From the NCBI RefSeq assembly GCF_000741205.1, contig NZ_JGYW01000001.1:124001-188000 (forward strand): DNA of 64,000 bases, in the 5' to 3' direction. Origin of the DNA: Bifidobacterium gallicum DSM 20093 = LMG 11596. GTDB taxonomy: Bacteria; Actinomycetota; Actinomycetes; Actinomycetales; Bifidobacteriaceae. Each line of letters opens with the position of its first letter. The stretch's first letter is position 1. The position numbers were made by a program, and so were the translations under genes. The notes under the pieces were generated by a model that had not been told where the DNA came from, did no database searches, and saw only the letters and a list, made by a program, of their open reading frames with translations. Shown piece by piece: positions 1 to 8,046 of this stretch.

Positions 1-43
1 CCATCCGCGTTCATGGCAGAGAAAATTACTCCTATGTCGTGTA

Positions 44-80
44 GTACAATATTTGTACATGCGAAATGTACATTTAGGAG
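44..80 (+). promoter_or_regulatory. Operator/promoter and SD of the vapBC-like operon
   Basis: The sequence shows a perfect inverted repeat GTACAA-TAT-TTGTAC at 44-58 and a pair of TGTACA hexamers at 54-59 and 67-72. TACAAT (45-50) could serve as a -10 element. AGGAG (76-80) lies 6 nt before the antitoxin ATG. Palindromes covering the promoter are typical of autoregulated type II toxin-antitoxin operons, so binding by the antitoxin or the complex is inferred. Confidence 0.5.
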
Positions 81-86
81 AACGCG

Positions 87-359
87 ATGAGCACCATAAC
101 CGTAACCCCCACCCGGTTCCGCCAGCACATGCACAGCGCCCTTGAGGAAGTCAAACAGGGAAACGAAGTCATCATCAGCGGAAGAGATGGCATCGATATA
201 ACCGTCAACCTCAAGAAAAAACGCGGCAGCAAGCCCGACCTCATGGGAGCGCTAAGGCCACTGCCAGCCGGCCCCAACGCCCGCGCCGTCTTCCCCACAG
301 CCGCCGAAGCGGTAGCGGAACGCTACGCACGGCGGGAACGTGAAGGATGGTCGGAATGA
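87..359 (+). CDS. Type II antitoxin, Phd/VapB-like
   Basis: This 90-residue protein is the probable antitoxin of a toxin-antitoxin pair. The N-terminal 50 residues (start MSTITVTPTRFRQHM, then an EVKQGNEVIISGRDG segment) have the Phd/YefM-type DNA-binding fold pattern, in which a prevent-host-death domain dimerises and binds the operator. The C-terminal tail, rich in Ala and Arg/Glu, would be the part that wraps the toxin. The start is fixed by AGGAG 6 nt upstream. The stop overlaps the toxin start as ATGA, a layout that implies translational coupling. The palindromes at 44-72 are the likely autoregulatory site. The class is inferred from pattern and from the PIN-domain neighbour. Confidence 0.75.
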   Translation: MSTITVTPTRFRQHMHSALEEVKQGNEVIISGRDGIDITVNLKKKRGSKPDLMGALRPLPAGPNARAVFPTAAEAVAERYARREREGWSE

Positions 360-760
360 GCAAACGCTACATCGACGCCAACATAGCGCTCCGCTACCTG
401 ACCGGGGAACCCCATGACCTTGCTGAACAAGCCAAGGCGGAGCTCGAAGAACCAGCGGTGCTTTCCATGGAAATCCTTAACGAAATCGTCTATGTCCTTG
501 AGAACGCCAAGACCATAGAAGAGGACGGCAGCCAACATCCACGCTACGCTAAGCAGAGCGTCGCGGAACTCCTCATCCGGTTTTCGCAAGTGGTTGACTA
601 CGAGCCGTATGATCTCATGCTGTACGCCCTACGCCTACACCGCGAACAACCCAATCTGGATATAGCGGACTGCGAGCTGATAGCCCGCAATCATTTGAAG
701 AACGATGAAGTGGTCACGTTCGACAAGCGGTTGCAGAAAAGGCTGCTGCAAGTAGGATAA
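356..760 (+). CDS. PIN-domain toxin, VapC-like ribonuclease
   Basis: A 134-residue PIN-domain protein, probably a Mg2+-dependent RNase toxin neutralised by the preceding antitoxin. The sequence shows the first PIN aspartate near the N terminus (YIDANIALRYL), a central acidic residue (SMEILNEIVYVLE), a third acidic cluster (LDIADCELIA) and the terminal VVTFDKRL element. An ATG at 347 is possible, but 356 is preferred: it overlaps the antitoxin stop as ATGA and has AAGGA at 343-347 as a Shine-Dalgarno sequence. Length is normal for VapC. A degraded second antitoxin follows 10 nt downstream. The RNA target cannot be predicted. Confidence 0.8.
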   Translation: MSKRYIDANIALRYLTGEPHDLAEQAKAELEEPAVLSMEILNEIVYVLENAKTIEEDGSQHPRYAKQSVAELLIRFSQVVDYEPYDLMLYALRLHREQPNLDIADCELIARNHLKNDEVVTFDKRLQKRLLQVG

Positions 761-769
761 GGGGGAATC

Positions 770-1072
770 ATAGGCACCATCATCGTCACGCCTACCGAGT
801 TCCGGCGGCACATGCACGCCTATCTCAACGAAGTACGCAACGGCAACGATGTCATCCTCCATTGCCGGAACGGCGTTGAGATGCGGTTTCGCTTGTGCGA
901 AAGAAGAACGAACCGCCTGATAACCCTTGAGGGTTTTCTAGCGGCCTTCAACTTTCCGTTGCCGCTGCCAGTCGGAAACCACGTTCAGTACGTATGCAGC
1001 CAGCGCGGAGCCAGCAAACCACCAGAACCCATCTGCGCCTGCGATGGGCGCTGTGGCGAAGAGCGCGCATAG
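770..1072 (+). pseudogene. Decayed antitoxin paralogue (ATA in place of start codon)
   Basis: Reading from 770 gives GTIIVTPTEFRRHMHAYL and then EVRNGNDVILHCRNGVE, clearly homologous to the first 45 residues of the antitoxin at 87. The position of the initiator ATG is occupied by ATA (770-772), with a GGGGG tract just upstream where the ribosome site would be. After about residue 50 the similarity stops and the frame runs into unrelated Pro/Cys-rich sequence. It therefore looks like a relic from duplication of the antitoxin gene. Initiation at the internal ATG (812) would give a protein lacking the first strand. Confidence 0.6.
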
Positions 1073-1402
1073 GGCGGCGATGCTCGACGGGTTCGAGGCT
1101 GCCGCCGCGAAGGAACATGAAGCGAAGGAGGCGAGGGCCGCCGCTGTGGACGTCGTCGAAGACGATTCCCAAGCCACTCTCCACGATTCCCGCCTAACAT
1201 GGAAAATCCGGCCGACGGGGAGAGAAGATCGAGAGACCGCATCCTGTTTGAGAGTGAACAGGTCGCCGCTGAAGGCGCTGGAGTCGAATCCGGAGCCCGT
1301 AATCCTGCTGCCTTTGGTCGCGCTGACCGTTATCGGCGGGTTTCCGCTCCCCTTATTTAGAGAAAACGGGGATTGGACGGCACGGAATTAAGGGGCGCGG
1401 AG
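1073..1402. other. Intergenic stretch without a convincing gene
   Basis: Several overlapping open frames exist here (for example + 1044-1391 and - 938-1177), but none shows a recognisable domain, a good ribosome site or a codon pattern that stands out. The minus frame has a short hydrophobic stretch (FWWFAGSALAAYVLNVV) that might be the relic of a membrane protein. Confidence 0.35.
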
Positions 1403-1817
1403 TTATCCACAATACACCCCCTTCAATTCAGAGGTTTTGCAGAAAAACCTTCGCGAGTTCTCAAGTTACCCTAAACTTATCCACTACATATAGGGCGATG
1501 CCGCGGGGTAACCCCTAGGTTTAGTGGCCGCTTATGCACCGTTTCGCGACGGTGGATAACTGGTTATCCACATAAAGTGCACTAGAAAACCCTAGGAAAA
1601 CGGGCTTTTGTGGAAAACCATGTGGATAACTTGAGGAGTTATTCACCACTTATCCAGACGTTATCCCCTACTTATCCACATTGTTATGCACAACTGTGGA
1701 AAACTACACGCGTGTAATTCCCCCCGTCGCAACTTTTATCCCCATTTCTGCCTAATGTTTTGCATAAAAATGGCACTTATCCGCGTTTATCCACATATGC
1801 TTCTGCACTATCCACAT
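1403..1817. promoter_or_regulatory. Dense DnaA-box cluster, origin-like
   Basis: Five perfect DnaA boxes (TTATCCACA or its complement) lie at 1403-1411, 1564-1572, 1621-1629, 1672-1680 and 1787-1795. Near-matches include TTATCCACT (1477), GGTGGATAA (1551), TTATGCACA (1684), TGTGGAAAA (about 1609 and 1695) and CTATCCACA (about 1809). The density exceeds that between dnaA and dnaN. It has no gene inside. It could be an accessory origin module, a datA-like DnaA titration site or part of a dispersed origin. The boxes are observed; the role is inference. Confidence 0.7.
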
Positions 1818-1924
1818 CACAACGTTGTGCGCTGCCGCACAACACAGTGCATTTGGCAGCACTCGGCACAAGGTGACCATTCTGTTCAGCAATTCGCAAT
1901 CGTCGCGCTGCGGTACATATACAA

Positions 1925-1956
1925 AAATCCCGATCCACCATCGTGAATCGGGATTT
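1925..1956 (-). terminator. Rho-independent-like terminator for the small membrane protein gene
   Basis: AAATCCCGAT (1925-1934) pairs perfectly with ATCGGGATTT (1947-1956) around a 12-nt loop. It lies just beyond the stop of the leftward gene ending at 1980. Confidence 0.65.
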
Positions 1957-1979
1957 CTAGGACTGCTACTGATTGAAAA

Positions 1980-2198
1980 TCAGGCCTTGGCGTCAGCCTT
2001 GACGTCGTCCTCGGCGTCCTCGTCCTTATCCTTGGCCAGCGAGAGGTCTACTGGCGAGGAGCTGTTCTCCCAAGGCTCCTCCCACGGATCATAATCCGGG
2101 TTCTGCTGCTTGTAGATGTACAGACCGACGACTGCAGCCAGCAGGCCACCGAAGAGCAGCGCGAAGAATTTCCAACCGTTTGAAGACTTCTTCTCCAT
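1980..2198 (-). CDS. Small single-pass membrane protein, acidic tail
   Basis: A 72-residue protein beginning MEKKSSNGWKFF. Residues 9-28 form one hydrophobic membrane helix (FFALLFGGLLAAVVGLYIY), followed by a Trp/Pro-rich linker (DPWEEPWENSSSP) and a strongly acidic C terminus (DKDEDAEDD). It is probably a membrane-anchored protein of unknown function; similar small proteins are common in bifidobacteria. The start at 2198 is chosen because AAAGGAG lies just upstream; the longer frame to 2297 has no ribosome site. A terminator follows at 1925-1956. Confidence 0.7.
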   Translation of the reverse strand: MEKKSSNGWKFFALLFGGLLAAVVGLYIYKQQNPDYDPWEEPWENSSSPVDLSLAKDKDEDAEDDVKADAKA

Positions 2199-2365
2199 GA
2201 CGGCTCCTTTCACATGTTGCGGCCGGTTGCGTCTTAAACCGACTCTGGTACCCATCATAGAACCATATCTGTGAAAACAATGTGCAATTGTGCTCAAGGC
2301 AAGCTAAAAACGTTGGAAATAAGCCAAAAACTGCCCATGTTGGGGTGGTCGGGCGCTGAGCTCAA

Positions 2366-3178
2366 ATGGATGGGTGGTTGCTAGGGTGTCTTGGTATGAC
2401 ACAACGTTTCAGCTTGTTCCCCGATTCACCGAAGATGCGCAATGTGTTTTCGGCACGGTCATTGCGTGCGCGATGGCGTTCCGGCATGCCTGTGATTACC
2501 GAAATCACGATTGTGCTGTGCGTGGCAATTTGGATTCTCGAAGTCATTTTCCGCCTGGCATGGCCAGCCGGTCTCAATGCGATGTTGGGCTTCGCGATGC
2601 TGCAGCCAGCCACGGCCTGCGTGCATCCGTGGACGTTCATCACGGCCATGTTTATCCACAATCCAGGCGCACTGTGGCACATCCTGTTCAACATGTTGAC
2701 GCTGTGGAGCGTGGGACCGTATCTTGAACGGTTGATGGGCCATTGGCCATACTTGATTTTGTATGTGCTCTCCGGCATTGGCGGCAATGCGGCAATGATG
2801 CTCTGGGCAGCCATTGGCGGCGCCAGCAGCGCCGGATGGATTACGGGTGTCTATGGCGCATCAGGCGCGATTTTCGGTCTGTTCGCGGCCATGCTCGTGG
2901 TCTACCACAACATGCATGAGGACTTGCGTTCGATGCTCGTGTGGATGATCATCAACTTCCTGATGCCGATTGTGGTGCCGAACGTGGCATGGCAAGCCCA
3001 TGTGGGCGGTTTTGTGTTTGGCGGTTTGCTCACGATGCTCACGATTTACGGTGTGCGCTCGTTGCGTATGAAGCCCGTCATCGCCAAATTCGCGTTTTAT
3101 GGCGGCATTCTGCTGGTCATCATCATCGCCATAATCATCTGGTCGAACACGCTCAACCCATACGCGGCATTCCTCTGA
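2366..3178 (+). CDS. Rhomboid-family intramembrane serine protease
   Basis: A 270-residue polytopic membrane protein with rhomboid signatures. The HILFNM segment (His105 and Asn109 on this start) contributes oxyanion-side residues. The catalytic serine lies in GVYGASGAIFGL (Ser166). The catalytic histidine is His212 in WQAHVGGFVFG. About six to seven hydrophobic helices are visible. Rhomboids cleave membrane-anchored substrates within or near the bilayer; the substrate is unknown. The start is uncertain: ATG at 2396 or 2435 would remove an N terminus with no obvious role. A hairpin terminator lies at 3205-3243. It appears monocistronic. Confidence 0.88.
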   Translation: MDGWLLGCLGMTQRFSLFPDSPKMRNVFSARSLRARWRSGMPVITEITIVLCVAIWILEVIFRLAWPAGLNAMLGFAMLQPATACVHPWTFITAMFIHNPGALWHILFNMLTLWSVGPYLERLMGHWPYLILYVLSGIGGNAAMMLWAAIGGASSAGWITGVYGASGAIFGLFAAMLVVYHNMHEDLRSMLVWMIINFLMPIVVPNVAWQAHVGGFVFGGLLTMLTIYGVRSLRMKPVIAKFAFYGGILLVIIIAIIIWSNTLNPYAAFL

Positions 3179-3204
3179 TCAACAACGATTGGTTGATGCC
3201 TTGC

Positions 3205-3243
3205 AAAGCGCAGCGGGAGTTTGCACTTCTGCTGCGCTTTTTT
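3205..3243 (+). terminator. Terminator after the rhomboid gene
   Basis: AAAGCGCAGC (3205-3214) pairs with GCTGCGCTTT (3231-3240) and is followed by a run of T: a classic intrinsic terminator for rightward transcription. Confidence 0.8.
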
Positions 3244-3361
3244 GATGTCCCCTGGAGAGCCGTGGTGGCGTAGTGTGCTGGGAAAAGACTAGGCAGCAGG
3301 CGTGCTAGAGAGGTGGGGATTGGCGACGGTTCGGCGGCTAGTGCCGGTGGCACGGAAATAA

Positions 3362-3397
3362 CAATAAAAAGCCCGCTCCTGACGAGCAGGAGCGGGC
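3362..3397 (-). terminator. Terminator after glycogen phosphorylase
   Basis: GCCCGCTCCTG pairs with CAGGAGCGGGC (3371-3397), with an A-rich run on the left that becomes a T-run for the leftward transcript. Confidence 0.75.
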
Positions 3398-3419
3398 AGT
3401 GTTACGCAAGATTAGCGGA

Positions 3420-5876
3420 TCACTTGTCGAGCGGACCAGTCATCCAGATGCGCTCAAGGTAGTCCTCGATGGAGCGATCCGAGCTGAAGTAGCCGGAGTT
3501 CGCCACGTTGAGGATAGCCTTGCGGTTCCATTCGAGCTGATCGGCGTAGAGCGTGTCGATCTGCGACTGAATGTCGTGGTAAGCCGTGAAGTCGGCCAGC
3601 GTCATGAACCAATCCTTCTTGAGCCAGTCGGTGACGAGCGGCTCGTACGTTTCGGCGTCGCCGTCCGAGAACGTGCCGTTGGCAACCATGTCGATGGCGG
3701 CCTTCAGACGCGGATCAGCCTCGTAGTACTTCGACGGATCGTAACCGGCGGCGTACAGAGCCTCAACCTCGTCGACGGTCATGCCGAACAGGAAGAAGTT
3801 CTCAGCACCGACGCGGGCACGGATCTCGACGTTGGCGCCGTCGAGTGTGCCGACAGTCAGAGCGCCGTTGAGGGCGAACTTCATGTTCGACGTACCCGAA
3901 GCTTCCTTGCCAGCCTGCGAGATCTGCTCGTCGAGCTCGGTAGCCGGGATCAGCAGCTGAGCCACGCGGATGTTGTAGTTGTACGGGAAGGCGATCTTGA
4001 GCTTGCCCTTGACGTCCGGGTCGTTGTTGATGACCTTGGCGACGTTGTTGATCAGCTGAATCGTCAGCTTGGCCATGTAGTAGCCAGGAGCGGACTTGGC
4101 GCCGAAGATGAACGTGCGCGGGGTCAGGTCGTCAGCGTTGACCTTGCCGGACTTGATGTCGGCGTAGGTGGCGATGACCTCGAGGATCTTCAGAGCCTGA
4201 CGCTTGTACTCGTGCAGACGCTTGATCATCGTGTCGAACATCGTCGAGGCGTCGAGGTCGAAGCCGTACTCGTCCTTGGCGAACTGAGCGAACTTCACCT
4301 TGTTGTCATACTTGACCTTGGCGAACTTCTTGACGAACTCGTCGTCCTGAGCCAGCGGCTCGAGGCCCTTGAGCAGCTCCAGGTCGGATAGCCACTTGTC
4401 GGTGCCGAGGCCTTCGGTGATCAGCTCGGACAGACCCGGGTTGGCCAGCTTCATGAAGCGGCGAGGGGTCACGCCGTTCGTCACGTTCGTGAACTTGGCG
4501 TCGAACAGATCGGAGAAGTCGCGCAGCGTGACGTCCTTGAGCAGCTGCGAGTGCAGCTCGGCAACGCCGTTGACATGCGAACCGGCGTAGGTGGCGAGGT
4601 AAGCCATGCGAACCTTCGCGTCGTCCTCGTCGGTGACGATGCGCATGCGCTCGATCTTGTCCTGATCGTCGGTCAGGTCAGCCAGCTCAGCGAGGAACTG
4701 GTCGTTGATCTTCTCGATGATCTCCAGGTGACGCGGCAGCAGCTTGCCAATCAGGCTGGCCGGCCAAACCTCGAGGGCTTCCGGCAGCAGCGTGTGGCAG
4801 GTGTAGTTGAACGTCTTGGTCGTAACGGTCCAAGCCGTATCCCAGTCGTAGCCGTACTCATCGATGAGGATGCGCATGAGCTCCGGGATGCCGATAACCG
4901 GGTGGGTATCGTTGAGCTGGAACGTGATCTTGTCGGCGAACGTGGTCAAATCAGGCTTGTCCTGGCCCGGGTAGAAGACGCGGATGGCGTCGTGCAGCGA
5001 AGCGCTCGTGAAGAAGTACTGCTGCTCGAGGCGCAGTTCCTTGCCGACCTGCGTGGAATCTTCCGGATAGAGGATCTTCGAGATGTTCTCGGCCTGGACC
5101 TGCGGTTCCACAGCCTTCATGTACTCGGACTTGTTGAACTCGAGCAGATCGAACTCGTCGTAGCTCTTGGCCTGCCACAGGCGCAGCGTGTTCACGCGGC
5201 CCGAAGCGTAACCCGGCACCATGTAATCCACCGGGATGGCGCGCACAGCCCAAGCCGGCTTCCACACGCGCTTGCCGTCTTCTTCAACGACTTCGCCACC
5301 GAAGTTCACGCGCTGCGAGCGGCCGTAATCGATGTGGCCCCACGGATCTTCATTGGCCAGCCAGTAATCAGGACGCTCGACCTGCTTGCCTTCTTCGTCG
5401 AATTCCTGGCGGAAGATGCCGTACTTGTACTGGATGCCGTAGCCGAAGGCCGGCACGCCCAGCGAAGCGAGCGAATCGATGAAGCATGCAGCCAGACGGC
5501 CCAGACCACCGTTGCCCAAGCCCGGCTCATATTCGGCGTCGATGACCTTCTGAGCATCGAAACCGAGTTCCTTGACGGCTTCGTTGAACTGCTCGGTCAG
5601 ACCGGCGTTCAGCAGCGAGTTGCGCAGCTGGCGGCCCATCAGGAACTCAGCGGACAGGTAGCCGACGGCCTTGGTGTTGCCGTTGACCATATCCTGCTGG
5701 GTCTTCATCCACGAATCCATGAGATGACGACGCACGGCGGAAGATGCAGCAACATACACATCGGCTGCAGACGCCTGCTCCGGAGTGACACCCTGTTCGT
5801 ACTTCAGAAGTTCGCGAATCTCATTGGCGAAATCCTTCGACGAAATCGAGGACTTCGGTGCGGTCAATTCGGTCAT
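3420..5876 (-). CDS. glgP: Glycogen/maltodextrin phosphorylase
   Basis: An 818-residue GT35 phosphorylase that uses phosphate to release glucose-1-phosphate from alpha-1,4-glucans in the cytoplasm. The pyridoxal-phosphate site is clear: EASGTSNMKFALNG contains the Schiff-base lysine, followed by GALTVGTLDGANVEI. Other family motifs include the N-terminal GYLSAEFLMGRQLRNS, EPGLGNGGLGRLAACF and NVTNGVTPRRF. Length is normal for the family. The start at 5876 (MTELTAPKSS) has GGGAG upstream; the frame open to 5939 is not needed. It stands alone with its own terminator. Whether glycogen or maltodextrin is preferred cannot be told. Confidence 0.95.
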   Translation of the reverse strand: MTELTAPKSSISSKDFANEIRELLKYEQGVTPEQASAADVYVAASSAVRRHLMDSWMKTQQDMVNGNTKAVGYLSAEFLMGRQLRNSLLNAGLTEQFNEAVKELGFDAQKVIDAEYEPGLGNGGLGRLAACFIDSLASLGVPAFGYGIQYKYGIFRQEFDEEGKQVERPDYWLANEDPWGHIDYGRSQRVNFGGEVVEEDGKRVWKPAWAVRAIPVDYMVPGYASGRVNTLRLWQAKSYDEFDLLEFNKSEYMKAVEPQVQAENISKILYPEDSTQVGKELRLEQQYFFTSASLHDAIRVFYPGQDKPDLTTFADKITFQLNDTHPVIGIPELMRILIDEYGYDWDTAWTVTTKTFNYTCHTLLPEALEVWPASLIGKLLPRHLEIIEKINDQFLAELADLTDDQDKIERMRIVTDEDDAKVRMAYLATYAGSHVNGVAELHSQLLKDVTLRDFSDLFDAKFTNVTNGVTPRRFMKLANPGLSELITEGLGTDKWLSDLELLKGLEPLAQDDEFVKKFAKVKYDNKVKFAQFAKDEYGFDLDASTMFDTMIKRLHEYKRQALKILEVIATYADIKSGKVNADDLTPRTFIFGAKSAPGYYMAKLTIQLINNVAKVINNDPDVKGKLKIAFPYNYNIRVAQLLIPATELDEQISQAGKEASGTSNMKFALNGALTVGTLDGANVEIRARVGAENFFLFGMTVDEVEALYAAGYDPSKYYEADPRLKAAIDMVANGTFSDGDAETYEPLVTDWLKKDWFMTLADFTAYHDIQSQIDTLYADQLEWNRKAILNVANSGYFSSDRSIEDYLERIWMTGPLDK

Positions 5877-6459
5877 GAAATAACTCCCTAATTTGGATAG
5901 TTGTGTTTGAACGCGCCCATGAAGGAAGCATCTTTGCATTCAGCGCCTAGACTTCGCCGGTATGCATACGTTCTCAGAGGAAATCATAACATAACCGCAT
6001 TATCGTGGAACTGTCTCGCTCTGATGCGTTGCAAACGTAGTCATTGCAGAGTTCCCTTCGATGCATCAGCGATGCACCCATGCGCGATAGATTGCGATAG
6101 ATATGGCATTCCTCGAAAAATCGCCGCCTCCATACGTCGGTTCTTTGGGGCTTATCTTGCCGTGCTTTGCTTGAAAAACCGTAAGGGTAGTGAACATTCT
6201 CGCGTGGCAAACCCAGCAGTTCAACCGAACAGGCGGAATTGTGCAAAACCGTTGGGGTTCGGGGGTCTCTTGCACCATGCCACCGTGGCAGACCTGCCAT
6301 GCGCCACACAGCAAAGCCATATTCAATTGTGCACCATGCCCCCTTCTGCTTGCATGAAGCGCCCAAAGTCCGGAAAGGCTCCACAAACCCTTAACACCGA
6401 TGTAACAAGAACGTGGATGCAACGCGTTCATTATTCGTCAATTCTGTTCCCACATGTGG
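5877..6459. other. Intergenic region upstream of glgP, including TnpB guide segment
   Basis: About 580 bases without a supported gene. It must hold the leftward glgP promoter. The only other point of note is the stretch 6440-6459, directly beyond the right end of the TnpB element, which would be the guide part of its RNA. The open frames here show no domain or ribosome site. Confidence 0.5.
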
Positions 6460-6463
6460 TTGA

Positions 6464-6495
6464 CGTCCTCTCCCGCCTGTAGAGGCGGGAGATTC
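6464..6495 (-). ncRNA. Putative omega-RNA scaffold at the tnpB right end
   Basis: In the tnpB sense direction the end of the element reads GGAATCTCCCGCC, a short loop, GGCGGGAGAGGACGTCAA. In known IS605 elements the omega RNA covers the tnpB 3' end and this terminal hairpin, then reads about 16-20 nt of flank as guide. The hairpin is seen; the RNA and its guide (about 6440-6459) are inferred. Confidence 0.45.
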
Positions 6496-6500
6496 CAACA

Positions 6501-7949
6501 CTATGCGTGTTGAGGTTCGCACGGCAGCGTCGCATGCTGTCCACGCAGGGTGTTCAGCATGTCTTGCACGCTTATGCCATGCCAAGCGCCGTCCGTGCTT
6601 GCTAGGTGCTGCAATCCGGCTTCCAGTATGTTCAATGCGGCGTTGGTGTCCGCGTTGTCCTCGTGCCCGCAGTTGACGCATTGGAATGCCGCTTGGCTCT
6701 CGCGGTTCCTTGGGTCGATGTGCTTGCATTGGAAGCAGGTTTGCGATGTGTAGGCCGGGTTGACCTGCACAAGCGTGCAGGTATCTTCCAGCTTGGTCTT
6801 GTATTCAAGCATGGAACGCAACATGCCGAGCGCGTTGTTTCGCATGCTCCGGTTCAGACCGCGTTTGCGGCTCTGCCCGTTGGACAGGTAGTGGCCCGGT
6901 GTGTTCGGGTCCGGTTTCGGCGTGGCTTTGCGTGTCATGTTCGCCGTCTGCAATGCTTCCACGCAGACGATTTCGAAGTCCCGCACAAGCCCGGTGGTGT
7001 ATTTCTGGTAGCAGTCCGTGATGATTCGGTGCTTCTTCGCATACAGGTCCGCGACTTTCGCTCGTTCCCTCGCGTACCGTTGTGAAACGCCGTCCCTCAC
7101 GTACTGGCGGCGGGTTTTGCCGCTCAGGTTGGCTTTGCGCGCCATGGCGCGTTGGCGGCGTCTTATCTCCCGGTCTATCTTCGCCAACTTCGTTTTGGGC
7201 AGGTCGAGGAACATGCCGTTCGATTGGGCGGCGGCGTGCGCCACGCCCACGTCCACACCGACCGCCATGCCGGTCTGCTCGCGTTTGATGGGAAGTGGCG
7301 TGTTGGTGAACACCAAGGTTCGTTTCGTCCAGTTCACGCGGATGCCCGTGTACGGGCGGATGGGTTGGCTGACGCGGATGTGGATGCGGATGGTGAACCG
7401 GGTGCCGTGGTCGCGGTAATCTTTCGGGTTCTGTCCCTTGATGGTCACTATCCCGTGGTTGCGGTTGACCTGTTGGAAGAGCGCGTTCTGCCCGTTGTTG
7501 TACCAGCAGGCGAACGTGTGGTCGTCGTGTTTGCGGCTGAGGAACGAGGGCATGCGCCCCGCCTTGCGGTGGTGTGTGATGTTCGTCTTGCGGCGGGCGA
7601 TGGCGGCGAACCATTGCGTGTTCTCGATGCGGTCGGGTGATTGGATGACGTAGGTGGGCACGGCGGCTATCCATGGGCATTCGACGCGCATGGTCTTGAC
7701 GGTGCGCGTGTCCGGGTGCTCGCTCAGCGGCTTCTTTTCTTTGTTCTTGTTGATGATGTACCTGTTGGAACGGTTCGCGTTGAACCTGAACCGCCAAGCG
7801 TCGCACAACCATTGCATGACACGATTGCCGTCATTGGAATACATGGGGGAGCCATCGTCGGCCATGCCAAGGTAGATGTGCGCGCCTTGCACATCCACTC
7901 GTTCGATGACGGTTTTCTGGCTCATACCCATAATGATACCATATTTCAT
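6501..7949 (-). CDS. tnpB: TnpB, IS605-family RNA-guided nuclease/OrfB
   Basis: A 482-residue TnpB-family protein. The RuvC nuclease residues are visible: Asp233 in GVDVGVAHAA, Glu331 in IVCVEAL, and Asp434 in HEDNADTNAALNIL. A zinc ribbon sits between the last two (Cys405, Cys408, Cys424, Cys427). All catalytic residues are intact, so it may be active. TnpB proteins cut DNA guided by an RNA from the element's right end, which helps retain the element after excision. The start could be 7949, 7931 or 7925; none has a strong ribosome site. It is longer and only distantly similar to the TnpB at 20694. Confidence 0.9.
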   Translation of the reverse strand: MKYGIIMGMSQKTVIERVDVQGAHIYLGMADDGSPMYSNDGNRVMQWLCDAWRFRFNANRSNRYIINKNKEKKPLSEHPDTRTVKTMRVECPWIAAVPTYVIQSPDRIENTQWFAAIARRKTNITHHRKAGRMPSFLSRKHDDHTFACWYNNGQNALFQQVNRNHGIVTIKGQNPKDYRDHGTRFTIRIHIRVSQPIRPYTGIRVNWTKRTLVFTNTPLPIKREQTGMAVGVDVGVAHAAAQSNGMFLDLPKTKLAKIDREIRRRQRAMARKANLSGKTRRQYVRDGVSQRYARERAKVADLYAKKHRIITDCYQKYTTGLVRDFEIVCVEALQTANMTRKATPKPDPNTPGHYLSNGQSRKRGLNRSMRNNALGMLRSMLEYKTKLEDTCTLVQVNPAYTSQTCFQCKHIDPRNRESQAAFQCVNCGHEDNADTNAALNILEAGLQHLASTDGAWHGISVQDMLNTLRGQHATLPCEPQHA

Positions 7950-7973
7950 CTACTATTAATAATAGAGAAGACT

Positions 7974-8037
7974 GCGCCTTACACCTCCCGCCTACGCTCC
8001 GCTAAGAGGCGGGAGCCCTACGGCGCAATCTGGTAGA
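7974..8037. repeat. Left end of TnpB element with CTCCCGCC/GGCGGGAG hairpin
   Basis: The end comprises GCGCCTTACA, a subterminal hairpin (CTCCCGCC ... GGCGGGAG), then CCCTACGGCGCAATCTGG. The outer GCGCC and GGCGC pair with each other. Element 2 has the same arrangement at about 21955-22010. Confidence 0.6.
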
Positions 8038-8046
8038 ACAGAAATC

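Larger units (their letters stand above)
6460..8037 (-). mobile_element. IS200/IS605-type element with tnpB only
   Basis: The element holds a tnpB gene but no tnpA. Its right end (TTGACGTCCTC at 6460-6470, followed by a CTCCCGCC/GGCGGGAG hairpin to about 6495) matches the right end of the second element at 20625. Its left end, after the tnpB start, contains GCGCCTTACA (from about 7974) and ACGGCGCAATCTGG (about 8020-8033), also shared with the other element. Boundaries are inferred from the two-copy comparison; they are not bounded by target-site duplications, which this family does not make. It would need a TnpA from elsewhere to move. Confidence 0.75.

Noticed and set aside
1044-1391. 115-residue plus frame after the antitoxin relic
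   Set aside because: No domain, ribosome site or convincing composition; kept only as a note in the intergenic entry.
2652-2660. Perfect DnaA box inside the rhomboid gene
   Set aside because: It is a single isolated box in coding sequence, likely by chance.
3399-4391. Long plus-strand frame opposite glgP
   Set aside because: It is the mirror of a highly biased GC-rich gene; its composition (Val, Leu, Asp, Glu repeats) is typical of an antisense shadow.
6805-7812. 335-residue minus frame overlapping tnpB
   Set aside because: It is an alternate-frame shadow, very rich in Arg, His and Pro, of the recognised TnpB.
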